Program-made: the position numbers and the translations under genes
Part shown: positions 1-12,102 of the stretch, piece by piece
How positions within the stretch are numbered: the stretch's first letter is position 1
How the letters are laid out: every line of letters begins with the position of its first letter
The notes under the pieces: generated by a model
Database searches by the model: none
Seen by the model: the letters and a program-made list of their open reading frames with translations, nothing else
Told to the model about the DNA's origin: nothing
NCBI GenBank assembly: GCA_002943765.1
Contig: PQWQ01000001.1
Location: 186,001-250,000 of the forward strand
Direction: 5' to 3'
Length of the DNA stretch: 64,000 bases
DNA from: Psoroptes ovis
Lineage: Eukaryota; Arthropoda; Arachnida; Sarcoptiformes; Psoroptidae

Positions 1-561
1 GACCTGGTTGGGTGTTCTTTTGTTGTTTTCAATGATGAAAATTGCATCCCAAGTGTAATTCAATGTTTCCGCCTTGGCGCTGGATGTTCAGTCTTTCAGG
101 CTGAATTGTTGGCCATCCGCAACGCATTGGTTTGGATCATTGAAAATGGTATTGTCGATGCTCAAATTATAACTGATTCTATGTCAGCGATTTGGGCTTT
201 GCATAATATCTATACACTTAATGAATTAGTGCAGGACATTTTTCGTATCGTGTGTAACCATCGTGGCCATATTTGTCTGAAATGGACAAGGTCGCACTGT
301 GGCAACTTTGGTAATGATCTAGCTGATAAGTTTGCCAAGGTTGCTGCAGTCGACCTTTCGGATGTTTTTTACACCCGAGTGCCCATGATGACACTATGCC
401 AAGCGTCGAAGTTGGACATACTGAATCTTTGGAATCAGAGATGGACGGAGACTGCTGATGGCCACACGACGAAATTGTTCTTTCCAACAGTTGGATCGCG
501 AATCAATACCAACTTTAGTCCCGATAGGGATTTGACAAGACTGCTGACAGGGCACGGCTGA
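1..561 (+). pseudogene. Non-LTR retrotransposon ORF2, C-terminal RNase H fragment (5' end outside window)
   Basis: The frame is open from base 1 to a stop at 559-561 (186 codons). It reads as an RNase H domain of the kind carried by I/R1/Jockey-type retrotransposons. Visible catalytic acids are Glu in FQAELLAI, Asp in ITDSMSAIWA and Asp in GNDLADKFAK, with the typical WTRSHCGNFGND motif before the last one. The first catalytic Asp (usually in a TDGS motif) would lie upstream of the window. After RNase H comes the usual LTGHG motif, where the frame stops at once; intact elements normally continue into a Cys/His segment. Base composition is clearly less AT-rich than the neighbourhood, which fits a transposed sequence. 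I call it a degenerate or 3'-truncated copy, because the stop falls just where the Cys/His tail should begin. The exact clade cannot be told from this piece. Confidence 0.85.
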
Positions 562-660
562 TGTGACCATACTATTGCCACCCTTGTGATCACGGAACAA
601 GGGTTGTTTTGCTTGTTCTTCATCATCATCATCATCATTGATATTAATATTAATATTAAT
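562..660 (+). mobile_element. Probable 3' tail of the retrotransposon with simple-repeat end
   Basis: The sequence keeps the higher GC of the ORF up to about 610 and then passes into (CAT)n and (ATTAAT)n runs. Non-LTR elements often end in a short simple repeat at the target junction, so I infer the 3' end lies near 615-660. No target-site duplication can be seen because the 5' end is outside the window. Confidence 0.4.
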
Positions 661-2650
661 ATATTTTGTATCAAAAATGTTATAAAATGTTTGCGGACAT
701 TTATTTATTTAATTCACAATTAATAATGGATATTTTCATTTTCATCAAATGAAAATGGAGAAATTATTAAAACAAAATACAAATCAAAAAGACATCATAA
801 TGATAATGATAATGATGATTGTAATTATTATCATCATTAACAATGATCATCATCAACAACAGCAGCAACAATAAATGATACGAAATTACGGGCGTCATAT
901 TATCATCATTATCATCATCATTATCATTAATTTTTCATTTTTTAAATTCAAATATTTAAATATAAATATTTACAGTGTGATAATGACCATTAGTTATTTT
1001 CATTATTATTATTAGTTAGTTAGTTTGTTGCTGTTTTTTTAATTTAAAAATTCTTTCATTTACTTTTTAATTTTTTCATTTTCCTATCCATCCATCCATC
1101 CAAACTATACAGACATTAATGAATGCATTAAGTCATTAAGAACCGAACCGAACCGAAGAAAAATGAAATAATGAAAAGTTTTCAAAATCATCATCATCAT
1201 CATTAATCAGTATGGACAATGAATTCATCATCATCATCATCATCGTAATCATCGTAATCATAATGATAATTATGATTCAATATGATTCATTAGTCATTTG
1301 TCATTCATTCATTGAATTCATTGTAAATTCATTGTTGAATTCATCTTGAATTCATTGATTTCAAAATACAAATATATTCATTTTTTCAAATATGAAAACT
1401 TCAATTGGTTCAAGTCTGGAATAATTCTCGGTGTTTTTAATTGTTATTTATTCATTCATTTTCTTTGATTCATTGAAAATATATTAATGGGAATAATTAT
1501 CATTAAAATCATCGAAATCATTATCCCAATGATGATAATAATGATTTTACTTATGATTTTAATTATTATCTTTGAATCATTTTTGAAAAGGTAAAACAAT
1601 GAACTGCCAGAATTTCTAATAATTCTAAATTAGAATTTAAATGGTTATTCTTCGGTTGTTGTAACCGCTACAGCTTAAGCTACTGCTTAAGCTGCACCGA
1701 AAATGCCGAATGAAAATTCTTCAATTAATAATCTGTGTATATTAATGATATTTTCCTTTATTAATACACACACACACAAACGATATAATTATAATTATTT
1801 CATTCGTAGAAAAAACCGAAAATAAGGAGAAAATAATCATTTGAAAATCACAAAAAAAAAAAAAAAATATCATTTATTTTAAAATAAAAAATGTCATTAG
1901 TGATGTAAAACTGGAGAAAATTATAATTAATGAATAATTATTCTCCCATATGCTTGTTGTGTATTTGTGTATTTGTTTGTGTGTTAGTATGTGTGTGAAT
2001 ATGACATATCAATTAATTATTGTGTACTTTGTCTGTTTCTGTATGAATAATAATGTCAAGTACATTTATATTTTCATTTTCAAAAATTGCAACATTTTAA
2101 TAATTAAAAGTTTGTCATTTCATTTCATATTTTTCTTCGAGGAAAAATTTTTTTCGAATAGAATGAATTCTTAAATTCAATGAATATTTATTAAAATGAA
2201 AAGAATTCATCAGAAAACTAGTTCAATTTTTATGATCATTAGTTTTCTATCATCAAATGCCTTGAATTTTGCTTTTTGAAATTGAATGAGGAATAGTCTT
2301 TGCCAAAGACTCTTTGGTAAAATCAATGATCAAATGTTGGCTTCACTGCAATATTTGCATGTAAAATTGCTTATAACAGTCTATGGCAGTTTTGTTCATG
2401 GCAATTGCCATTAATGTTTAATTCTAAAATGCTAGATGGTAGTATCGTCTCTGATGAAGAAAATAAATGGTGATTTAAGCTTAAATTAAAGCTCCTAGGA
2501 GATGATTGTTAAGGTTTTAACCCTTATTTTTCATTTTAAATATAATTTTCAATCGTTATAATTGATTTTATATTTGAAAATAATTTAAATTTTATTATTT
2601 ACAAAATCTCTGATAAATATGACATTAATGACAAATTGAAAAAACAATAA
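661..2650. other. Intergenic, AT-rich, no gene seen
   Basis: This stretch holds ATC/ATT-type microsatellite tracts (about 780-920, 1190-1260), an A run at about 1852-1867 and a local inverted repeat around 1670-1700 built on CTTAAG words. Open frames such as 1950-2174 are low-complexity and have no family signal. I see no RNA gene. Confidence 0.5.
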
Positions 2651-4562
2651 TCATAAAAATATTGTACGAAATCTTTTCGTAAAATAAGGAGCAATAATAA
2701 AATTATCCATTTTTCTCGATACAATTTGTTTGTTATTCGGATTTGAATTTGAATTATTCATTCGCGGGAATAGTTTCCAATTTTTTATCAAACGATCTTT
2801 AATATTTGTCAATGATGATGATAAATATCGATCCATTTTATTTTTTGGTCTCATTATATATGTAGATGATGATTCAAATGATTCAGATGATAATGGTACG
2901 GATGATCCTGATGATGATGCTGATGATGGCGGTATCATTGATAAATGATATATTGATGAATCATCCATATATGGTGGTTGATTTATTGCTTGATTATCAT
3001 CGAAATTAGATTGATCGAATGGTAAATGATAATCATTTGCTTCATAAACATTTGAATGTGGTCGATTTTGTACGTTAAAATAATTTTGTGTTGACTGCTT
3101 TTTGTGTGTCGATTGTTTTCTCTTTAAATTTTGTCGAATTTTTTGCCTCATACTCGGGTCATGATTGGATTGTGATGAACTTACGACATATTTATTATTA
3201 TGGTTATTGTCATTTTCATTTTCCTTTTGATCATTTGAAATCAATTTATCATTGAAATAATTATTAGTATTTGCTGCCATTGTTGTTGTTGTTATATTGA
3301 ATTTTTCAATTATCGATGAACGATTACTGGCCAATGGCATTTGATCACTATATTTGTTAAATGATTCATTTGACAAATCATTGACATATGATGTTAGTGA
3401 GTGTTGCTGCTGCTGCTGCTGTTGCTGCTGACCTTTATGATCTTTGGATGCATCATTTTTCGATGAATGCTTGAGATTTTCATTTTCATTATTTCGATTT
3501 TCAACAATTTTCGATTTATTTGATTTATCAATAGCATGGTTTAATGGCATTTTATCTATCGATGATGATGATGATTTTTTCGATTTCATTGAATTTGAAT
3601 GTATTGATGAAATTTTTCGTCGATATTTTAATGCTGTTGTTGTTGATGATGATCGCGGTTTCGATATTTTGAACAAATTTATTTTAAAATGATTTTCCGT
3701 ATTATTTTTATTTTGATTATTATTATTATTATTATGAAGATTTTTATGACGATGATCCTCATCATCATTTTGTTTAATTTCCGTGGTATTATTTGTTTGA
3801 TATAAACTTTCAATACTTGCAAGGCTATAAGTGATGGATTTGGTTGAATTATTTTCAGTATTATTATTATTACTATAAAGTATTGAATTAATGAAAAAAT
3901 ATTTAGTTGAATTCGAACAAAAATCATTGTTTCGATAATTTCCATCACCATCATTATTCATATCATAATATTCACATGATAATTCTTTTTGATTAAATTT
4001 TGTATTCATTGGACAATTGAATGTATATTTACGTTTATTATTTTTACAATAATGAAATATTGAACAATCATGTTCAATATCAGCATAATAACCTTCGGTA
4101 AGGTTTTTACAATTGAATTTTATGGTAGATAAAAATTTATTCATTGATTTTTTCGATCGAAATTTTGTATTTATTAAATGATTATGATTATTATTATTAT
4201 TGCTGCTTAATGATGTCGATGTTGTTTTCAATAGGGATTTTAAAAATTTTTGATTCGATTTAGTTTGATCAGTGCTATCCAATAATTTCAATTGTTTTAT
4301 CAAGACATTACCATCATCTAGTAATGATGGTGCCTGTTTGTCGATGTCAAGGGTTTAGATTAATTTAGCAAGAGGTGAAATCAATTATTTGAAACTTACT
4401 TACCTTTTGTATAATTTTGTTCAAAAAAATTTTTGAATTTTTCGTTTCAAAAGCCGACAAACTGCTACTGTTCGCATGATAATTCAAACATTTTATCGAT
4501 GATATCGCCAATATCTCTGAAATCGTTGAAAATGTAACAATTTTGTTGAAATATTTGAGCAT
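2651..4562 (-). CDS. Secreted chitin-binding (peritrophin-A/CBM14) protein with low-complexity tail
   Basis: Two exons: 4404-4562 and 2651-4333 on the minus strand, joined in phase 0 (donor AAAAG|GTAAGT, acceptor AACAG|GCACC), giving about 613 residues. The ATG at 4560-4562 opens a hydrophobic N terminus that could be a signal peptide. Residues about 128-192 form a CBM14 domain: six cysteines in the contexts NCKNL, HDCSIF, HYCKN, FNCPM, LSCEY and DFCSN, with the YYAD and FNCP signatures. The family binds chitin in cuticle or peritrophic matrix. The remaining 400 residues are Asn/Ser/Lys-rich with a polyglutamine run and no fold I recognise; they could be a mucin-like or linker region. The N-terminal exon was placed from splice signals and frame only. 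Which chitin structure it binds cannot be told. Confidence 0.75.
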
Positions 4563-5709
4563 TTTGTGATCGATGATAAATTTCAAATCAAAGAAAATAT
4601 CAAAGTTGTCAAAACATAACCAAATCACATCTTATTGATCAATGAATGAATGAATACGATGATCAAACAGAAGTGATTTAATAGGATTTTGTCAAATACT
4701 GCCTAGGTCGATAGCGTATGAATCCTTTGATGAAAAAAATAAGAAAATGTCAAAAATCTTGAATGAAAATTTACCTATTTTTTTCTTACGATATGTCATT
4801 CACAGGTAATGAAGAGTAAGAAAAGTAAATCTTAAACAGAGAGAGAGAGACAGAGAGCTGAAATTCAGGTGAAAGCTGTCATATGAAGATGATGATCACA
4901 TATGAATTATATAGTTGAAATGAATGGTATTTGTTCATTGTTGTCAACAAAATATACGACAATCGAAAATAATTTGATTTTTTCGGCCAAAACAGAAGTA
5001 ATAAAACACATTATTTGATCAAAAATTCAAACTTCCTTATCTTTAAAAACGATGATGATCATCAAAATCATTGATGATCAATGTTTAATTTATCATTTCT
5101 TAGATATAATTTACAATCTGAAGATTGAAGATCCTAATAAATTTAATTGTTGTTATGAGAATGATATTTGTTCAAGTTAACCTTAATTTCTTTGAACAAA
5201 ACAAAGCCAGAAAATTAAGACAGCACGCTTCGTTGATCGAAATCATTTCTGTTCAATGATATCTACAGTTATAATGAATATGACTGTGATAGAAGAAGCA
5301 TTAATTATCCAAAGATAATTACTCTGCAGAAAAAAAATTACTTTGGTTGATCCATTTATTCATTAGATAAGAATTAACCGATATGTTTAAGCAGGTATAA
5401 CGAATCAACTGCATTAAGTAGATACGATTCAAATCGATTCAAAACACTTTGAAATTCCATATTCATCATTATTCAAAATTCAAAAAATTAATTATGATCA
5501 TCATTGATTACCATTGATTGCTCGTTAATTTACCATGGTAGAAATGGTAAAATTTGAAAAATTTAAAAAATTCAAATTAATTTCCAAAATTTTTTTCAGT
5601 CTCAAAAATAGAAAAACAAGGATTGAAATGACCAAAAATAATTTATTTGTCTCCATTATTATTTCGTGCAAGTGAAAATTACATAAATCAAATTTCATTT
5701 GAATATATT

Positions 5710-5785
5710 AGGTTGTCCGATAAGTTCTTGCCGATTTTCTCATGATTTCCTACGATATAATCGGCAAAAACTTTTAGGACAACCA
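5710..5785 (+). mobile_element. 76-bp palindromic MITE, type A interior
   Basis: Arms read AGGTTGTCCGATAAGTTCTT and, at the right, CAAAAACTTTTAGGACAACC. The interior carries the type A words CGATTTTC and CTACGATATAATCGG. Flanked by TT/TA. It is an isolated copy, the only one in the first 22 kb. Confidence 0.8.
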
Positions 5786-6165
5786 ATAATAATAAGACCA
5801 GCAGCAATAACGTCAAATGAAACAAGTTGCTTGTCCAAATTTATATCAAAAAAGAAAAATGCCAATCAACAAGCGAAAATTTTCTTCTTTTTTTTCAATA
5901 CAAAATCACTGAACCGAATTCCTTTGATTTTCATGTGTTGTTGTTGAAATGAAATGAATTGATCATGGTTATTCAATGAATGAATCGTTTTTCTTTTACC
6001 CTTTTGAAAGATGATCAAAATTCAAATCAAAATAAATGAAAATTTCTCCATTTCTTTCTCCTTCTTTGTCATTTGACCAAAAATTGAAATCAACGAAACG
6101 AAACAATGTTTGAAATAAGCTCCATTACAATTGGAACTCCATTGCATTAACAATGATTTTTCATA

Positions 6166-6171
6166 TTTATT
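6166..6171 (-). promoter_or_regulatory. Candidate polyadenylation signal for the helicase gene
   Basis: TTTATT on the plus strand (AATAAA on the minus strand), about 210 bp past the helicase stop. The surrounding AT content makes chance matches common. Confidence 0.3.
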
Positions 6172-6379
6172 TTTTGTGTGTTACTATTAATAATAATAAT
6201 AATAAAAGAATTATAATCAAAAGCTAACAAATAAATGAAATTATTTGATCAAAAAAAATAATAATAAATGAAAATGATTGTGATTAACCCCAATGATGAG
6301 AGAAAAATTCAAAAAAAAATTAACATTTTGATTACTTTAAAGGAAATAACATAATAATATTCATCTGAAAATCACTTGA

Positions 6380-7921
6380 TTATATAGATTTCCGTCTATT
6401 AGCATTCATAATAAAGGGTTTTCGTTTATTTCCCATAAATTTTGAATAATTTTTCTTCGAACTGCTATTCGACGACATTGATAATTTCATCAATTCAACC
6501 GGTATTTCATTGTTTGATTCATTTAATATTTCAATTAATTTCCGAGCTAACGATGAATTTGATGATTCTTCATTATTATTGAAAAATGAATACGCTAATC
6601 CTTTATTATCTTTTCTACCTGTCCGACCGATTCGATGTACATATGTTTCAATGTCCATTGGAAAATCATAATTTATCACTACGTTAACATCATCAATATC
6701 TAGACCACGTGCAGCTACATCTGTTGCACATAATAATCTGATACGTCCATTTTTGAAATTATTCAATGTCGATTCACGTTGCCGTTGTGTCATATCACCA
6801 TGTAATGCTGATGATGGTATTTGTAAACGATAATGTATTTGCCTTGCTAAACGATCACATTCAATTTTCCGATTACAAAATAAGAGAATTTTTTCTTTTG
6901 AATGCTTTGATAATATATCATAAATCATTTTACGCCGATCATCTGAATCACAAACAATAATATTTTGTTTTATATTATGATTTGCAACCAATTTAGTGCC
7001 ACCAATCGAAATGAATGCATGATCTTCTTTTAAATATTTGTTGACAAACATTTTTACTTCTTCTGGCCATGTAGCAGAAAACATCATTGTTTGTCGTTCA
7101 TTTTTATGCGGACACTTATCAATTATTGTCGATATTTGTGGTTCAAAACCCATATCTAACATACGATCAGCTTCATCAATGACTAAATAGCTTATTCCAC
7201 TTAAATCGATTACATTTGAATCAATTAAATCATTCAACCGTCCAGGCGTCGATACTAGAAACAATGGTTTATTATTATTTAAATATTCTATTTGTTTTCT
7301 ACGATCATTACCACCATATAAACAAATGGATTTATAAATTTTAAATTTTCTTATCATATCAAATATTTGTACAGCTAATTCTCTGGTTGGTGCTAAAATT
7401 AATACTTTTGGTTTAAGATTTTGTTTCATTGTCATTGATTGTTCATCATTATAATCAGTCCAATAATTTCGATGAATTGAATATAATTGACAGAATGCAG
7501 GCAATAAATATGCTAATGTTTTACCAGAACCTGTTTGAGCAATGCCGATTAAATCTTGATTGGAAAATAAAATTGGCAATGCTTGTGCTTGAATCGGTGT
7601 TGGTTGGATGAATTGATTTTTGATTAAAATTTCATGAATTTTTCCCGGCAAATTTAATTCATCAAATTTGAATATGGTTTTTGCATGATCGTTTGCCACA
7701 TTTTCAACATGTATTTGATGTTTCAATCGATATTGTCGAATCAAATCATCATGACCATTATGATTATCATTATCAGCTAAATCATTTGTTTCAATAGGTT
7801 TTAATGTTTGAAAATGCCGGTGATTGATTAGTTGAAACCTTTGAATGTTGAAATGTTGGATACAATTCTCTCGTTTATAGATAAATCTAGAGAATGTTCG
7901 AAATAATAATCGATAACTCAT
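6380..7921 (-). CDS. DEAD-box ATP-dependent RNA helicase, DDX43-like
   Basis: A single uninterrupted frame of 513 residues. All superfamily 2 DEAD-box motifs are present in order: Q motif QPTPIQ (about 106), Walker A AQTGSGKT (128-135), PTRELA (178-183), TPGR (225-228), DEAD (249-252), SAT (282-284), ARGLD (404-408) and HRIGRTGR (429-436). It should use ATP to unwind RNA or remodel RNA-protein complexes. The C-terminal stretch ending NNEIPVEL resembles the equivalent part of DDX43; DDX5/DDX17 are the next best guess. Human DDX43 has an N-terminal KH domain, which is missing here. Instead the first 42 residues have five or six Arg and only one acidic residue, so a mitochondrial presequence is possible (inference). 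It is divergent from the POT1-like gene with 215 bp between the two ATGs. Confidence 0.9.
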   Translation of the reverse strand: MSYRLLFRTFSRFIYKRENCIQHFNIQRFQLINHRHFQTLKPIETNDLADNDNHNGHDDLIRQYRLKHQIHVENVANDHAKTIFKFDELNLPGKIHEILIKNQFIQPTPIQAQALPILFSNQDLIGIAQTGSGKTLAYLLPAFCQLYSIHRNYWTDYNDEQSMTMKQNLKPKVLILAPTRELAVQIFDMIRKFKIYKSICLYGGNDRRKQIEYLNNNKPLFLVSTPGRLNDLIDSNVIDLSGISYLVIDEADRMLDMGFEPQISTIIDKCPHKNERQTMMFSATWPEEVKMFVNKYLKEDHAFISIGGTKLVANHNIKQNIIVCDSDDRRKMIYDILSKHSKEKILLFCNRKIECDRLARQIHYRLQIPSSALHGDMTQRQRESTLNNFKNGRIRLLCATDVAARGLDIDDVNVVINYDFPMDIETYVHRIGRTGRKDNKGLAYSFFNNNEESSNSSLARKLIEILNESNNEIPVELMKLSMSSNSSSKKNYSKFMGNKRKPFIMNANRRKSI

Positions 7922-8136
7922 TTTTTTGGATCAAAATATGATTACATTTAAGGAGAATTCACAATCAAATGAAGAGAACACGAGGTTAGAGAAATTTCCT
8001 CGGAAAAGCAAAATAAAAATAATTCAAATGAAAAAAGTTTCTCGGAAACATTTAAGCGCAAAACAAAAATGCTCGAAAATAAAGAAATTCAAATTCAAAA
8101 ATTAATTTTAATTTAAATTTAAATCACATTTAAAAA
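7922..8136. promoter_or_regulatory. Short shared intergenic region, likely bidirectional promoter
   Basis: 215 bp separate the ATGs of the minus-strand helicase and the plus-strand POT1-like gene, so both promoters and 5' UTRs must fit or overlap here. I see no distinctive TATA box; the segment is A/T-rich with short CTCGGAAA words at about 7996-8010 and 8040-8047. Confidence 0.5.
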
Positions 8137-11100
8137 ATGAATCTCAGAATTGATTCTTTAAATTTTGATCGATTGATTAATTTCAGAAAATCATTGAATA
8201 TTTTTGATTTGAAAAGCAATCAACTCTATTTGTACAATGAAACAAATTCGAATCAAATTAAAGAACTTTTTAGTTCGATAAAACAATTATTTCAAATTTC
8301 TATTGATGATTTCCAAATTGCAAATAATAAAAACAATGAAAATTTATTAATATTACGTTTATTACATATTTTTGGCCCCTATAATCTTGATAAAGAAGAT
8401 AATGAAAATAATGATGATATCATATTGATTGCTGAATGTTTAAATGAACAATCGAATAAAAATTTATTGATTTGTATTAAAAATATCGATGATAATAATA
8501 ATCGAAAAATTAACGTGTCATTCGATCAAATAAATCAGATATTTTCATTGAAAAATTTTTTAACAATTGATTGTCCTACGAATCTATCATTTATTGATTC
8601 ATGTAAGTTTGCTGATTGATTACTTCAAATATTTGTATTAATTTTTTTTTCTATTCAAAACAGATGAGATAAATTGTCAAATATCATCCAAATCATTTTT
8701 CGATATCGCTATCATTGTATCGACTGTATTCGATTCAATTATAGAATTTAATATTTTTCCAGATATTTATGATAACCTTTTTAATGATCAAACAAATATG
8801 GAACAACAAAAAGATAATAATGACTCTTTAATGGATACGTCTGATGTTGATTTCGAAAATATTGAGCTTAATTGTGAGATTCAAACACCAGAAGTCAAGC
8901 GTCCGATCAAAACCATTTATGCAAGTTCAGATAATGATGGATCTACTACATTGACACCTGTAAACTATACATCAAGACCAACCAAATCAACAAGGTCTGA
9001 ACATGAATCAAATGATAATTTAAATGAAAACAAAGATAAAAGAGCAATCATAAACAAAATTTTATCCGAAATCGAAAATAATGAGTTGAAAGAAAAGTTT
9101 AATATCCAACATTTATTGGATACTAATATCAACGAAACATTGATACAAGAAGAATCAATTCAATTGAAATCATTATCTGAATTATCAAATGAAGTTTCGG
9201 AAAATTGTTTCGTGAATATAGTTGGTATAATTAAACAATATGAATATGGACAATTAATGATATATGATGAAAAAATTGAAAGAATTGATATTTATATGGA
9301 TTATTTAGGTATTGATTATTACAAATCATCATCATCATCATCATCGACAACAATAAACAATAATTTAATATCATCAAAATGTTATCCATCGTTGAACAGT
9401 GGTGATATTGTTTGCATACGACAATTGTGTTTGACTTCAACCAAATATATCTGTCCACATCCAGATCAAATCGTATTGATAAATTTAAATTATGAAAACG
9501 ATAAAATTGTTACAGATGAAGATAAAAAAATTAGTTTAGAAGAATTGAAGCGTATTTGTGAATTATATTGTTTTCATATCGATAAATTAATACATCATAA
9601 TGAATGTATTGTTAAAAATATAAATAATCAAGAATATTCATTCATAAATATTGTCGGATTAATATTAGCACAAATATCAAGTAATAATCCAAATAAACAA
9701 TATTTAGACATTTATTTATTATTACCTACACCAACTAATTATGTGACATCAATACCGGCTAATGTTTCATTTTTATTTGAAAAAATAAAATATTCAACAT
9801 TTCATCCGAATCGTATACATTATGATGAAAATTATATAAAACAATTAAGAGATAATAATCAAATTATATCCGTATCGATTTGGGGTAATCATCGTAAAAC
9901 ATTTGAAACATTATTACCATTAGATGCTGTACTAATCTATAATGTTAGTGTAAGAAAAAATCGTTCAAATAATGGTTTTTATTATTATCAACTAAGTGAA
10001 GGATCAATTTATGGCCGTAGATGTTTATCGATTAAAAAGCATACAATTTTCGATGAATATTTACAAAAATATTTTCTAAATTTGAAAAAAAATTTAAAGA
10101 AAATCATACAAAACGAACAAGATGATATGTATGCTGAACAAATTTTGGATAATTTCGATACGACTACAAGATCTAGATTGATGAATGATTCGAATGCCAA
10201 ACAATTGATAATAAATATGAAGGGCAATGATGAAATAAATCAATACAGTGAAAATGAATCATGGAAATTGATTAATTTAAAATATAAAAACATATTCTCA
10301 TGCATAAAAATGAATCGTACACTTTTTCAACCATTTGTTAATGTAGATTTGGCTAAAAAAATTGATAATTTCAATGATTTAAAAAATGAAATATTGAAAA
10401 TGTATGCTGAAGATTTGAATAAACAACAACAACAACATCAACAGGAAAAAATTGATGAAACATTCAAATTATTTAAAATATCGGCTCGTTTAATTGATTA
10501 TCAATTTGAAGATAATAATGGAAATGAATTCATAAATATGTCACATTTAAGACAAAATTTTATGAAATTTGTTTGTACAAATCAATCATGTGATTTTATA
10601 TCACCATTCATATCATTCATTTCATCGATCACAACAGCAACAAATTCAGCAACATCAAAAACCAATGATTGTTTTTCAACATCATTTTTATCATCATCAT
10701 TGAATGCAGGTATTGATAAGAAAAATTCATTAATATGTCAAAAATGTAAATCATCAACAATATCAATATATTTTTATATAAAACTATTGTTGGAAGATGA
10801 TGAAGGAAATATTTTATCAGTATTAATTTCAACGCCTGAAATTGAAGAACTAATACGCTGTACTAATGAACAATTAATCTATACTGATCCTTTAAGTGAT
10901 GATATTATAAATATAATACATTATATATTGAAAACATTATGTCCTTTTCGTTCATTTTTATTATCGTCATCCAAAGATTTAAGGCTAATGATGAGAAGAA
11001 AAAAATCTCAAACATTACAATCAACAACAGCATCATCGCCAACTGCGACATCATCAAATAATGATAATAATATTAATAATATCAATCATAATTCAAATCA

Positions 11101-11323
11101 AATAAATCCAAAATTTGATTGGATTTTACAACCGATATTTATACATGGCAATGATGATGATACTAATGATTTAAACATTTACAATATACATTTATTTGAT
11201 TTGTATGATTTCAATAATTATAATAATAATAATAATGATTGTAATGATTCGCTAAATACAACAACAACAAACAAGAAAAAATGTCCAATTTTTTACATTC
11301 GTTCAATCAACATTTATGAATAA
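8137..11323 (+). CDS. POT1: POT1-like telomere-end-binding OB-fold protein
   Basis: Two exons, 8137-8602 and 8664-11323, joined in phase 1 (donor TTCAT|GTAAGT, acceptor AACAG|ATGAG), giving about 1041 residues. Two consecutive OB-fold-like segments lie at about 324-430 (start CFVNIVGIIKQ, later SGDIVCIRQLCL) and 481-610 (start SFINIVGLILAQ, later ISVSIWGNH). The C terminus has a four-Cys zinc ribbon (C793, C798, C847, C850) inserted in a third OB-type region. That region is followed by a helix ending in LCPF and a WILQPIFI strand, the same order as in the vertebrate POT1 C-terminal domain. POT1 binds single-stranded telomere DNA and, in vertebrates, TPP1. The first 300 residues match nothing I know. 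Alternatives are another RPA/CST-type OB protein. The start is the first ATG of the frame. Confidence 0.6.
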
Positions 11324-11553
11324 AAATGAACATTTAAATTTATTTTAATATATCTTGGCTTATTGTGAAAAATGATTTGAAAAGAAAAAAATTCAAAATC
11401 AATTCGATTAATTATGATTTTAAAAATTAATTTTGTGCTAAAAATTAATTTTGTGCATACTCATTGTCAATTGATTAATTGTCAATTGAACAAATCTCAT
11501 TGTTTCATATAAGACTATTGATATGTTTCAAGTAAGTGTTTGTATAAGTTCAA

Positions 11554-11559
11554 AATAAA
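11554..11559 (+). promoter_or_regulatory. Candidate polyadenylation signal for the POT1-like gene
   Basis: AATAAA about 230 bp after the stop, in a cluster of overlapping AATAAAATAAAA words. Confidence 0.35.
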
Positions 11560-12064
11560 TAAAATAAAAACTAAGCAAATAAAGCAAAAATAAATGCTTG
11601 GTCATTATTTTATTTGATTCGATTCATTGATCATCATCATCATTTGTGCTTGTGCACAAGTCAACAACAAAAGCTGACAACAACGATGACTGACCAAACA
11701 CCATCGGACAACACAAAACAATACCAAACAACATAACAAAGCAATAAAGGTATTCAATAAAGTACCTTATTCAAATACCTTTTGAAATATAATTTTTTTG
11801 TTTGGTTCTTTTGGTTTTTTTTTGGGTGCGACATTTTATTATTATTATTATTATTAATTCAATAAAGGTAATCATTGTAATAATAATAATAATAATGTTC
11901 TGAAGAATATGCCGGACAATTATTATTATTTTCCACATTTATATTCGGTACCCAGAATTTTTATTACATTTTTTTGGTTCTTTTTCAAAACACCAAACCA
12001 AAAGATTAGCGAAAAGCCAAATGAAAAAAAATTGGATCAAGGCGTCACCCAATTTTTATTATCG

Positions 12065-12102
<38 letters not shown>

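Larger units (their letters stand above)
4563..6379. other. Intergenic between chitin-binding gene and helicase gene
   Basis: No gene is seen. It contains one 76-bp palindromic mini-element (5710-5785), a short GA run near 4840-4860 and AT-rich filler. The 5' flank of the chitin-binding gene starts at 4563; no clear TATA box can be singled out in this composition. Confidence 0.5.

Noticed and set aside
2730..2948. Acidic Asp-rich frame on the plus strand
   Set aside because: It is the antisense shadow of the Ser-rich tail of the chitin-binding gene.
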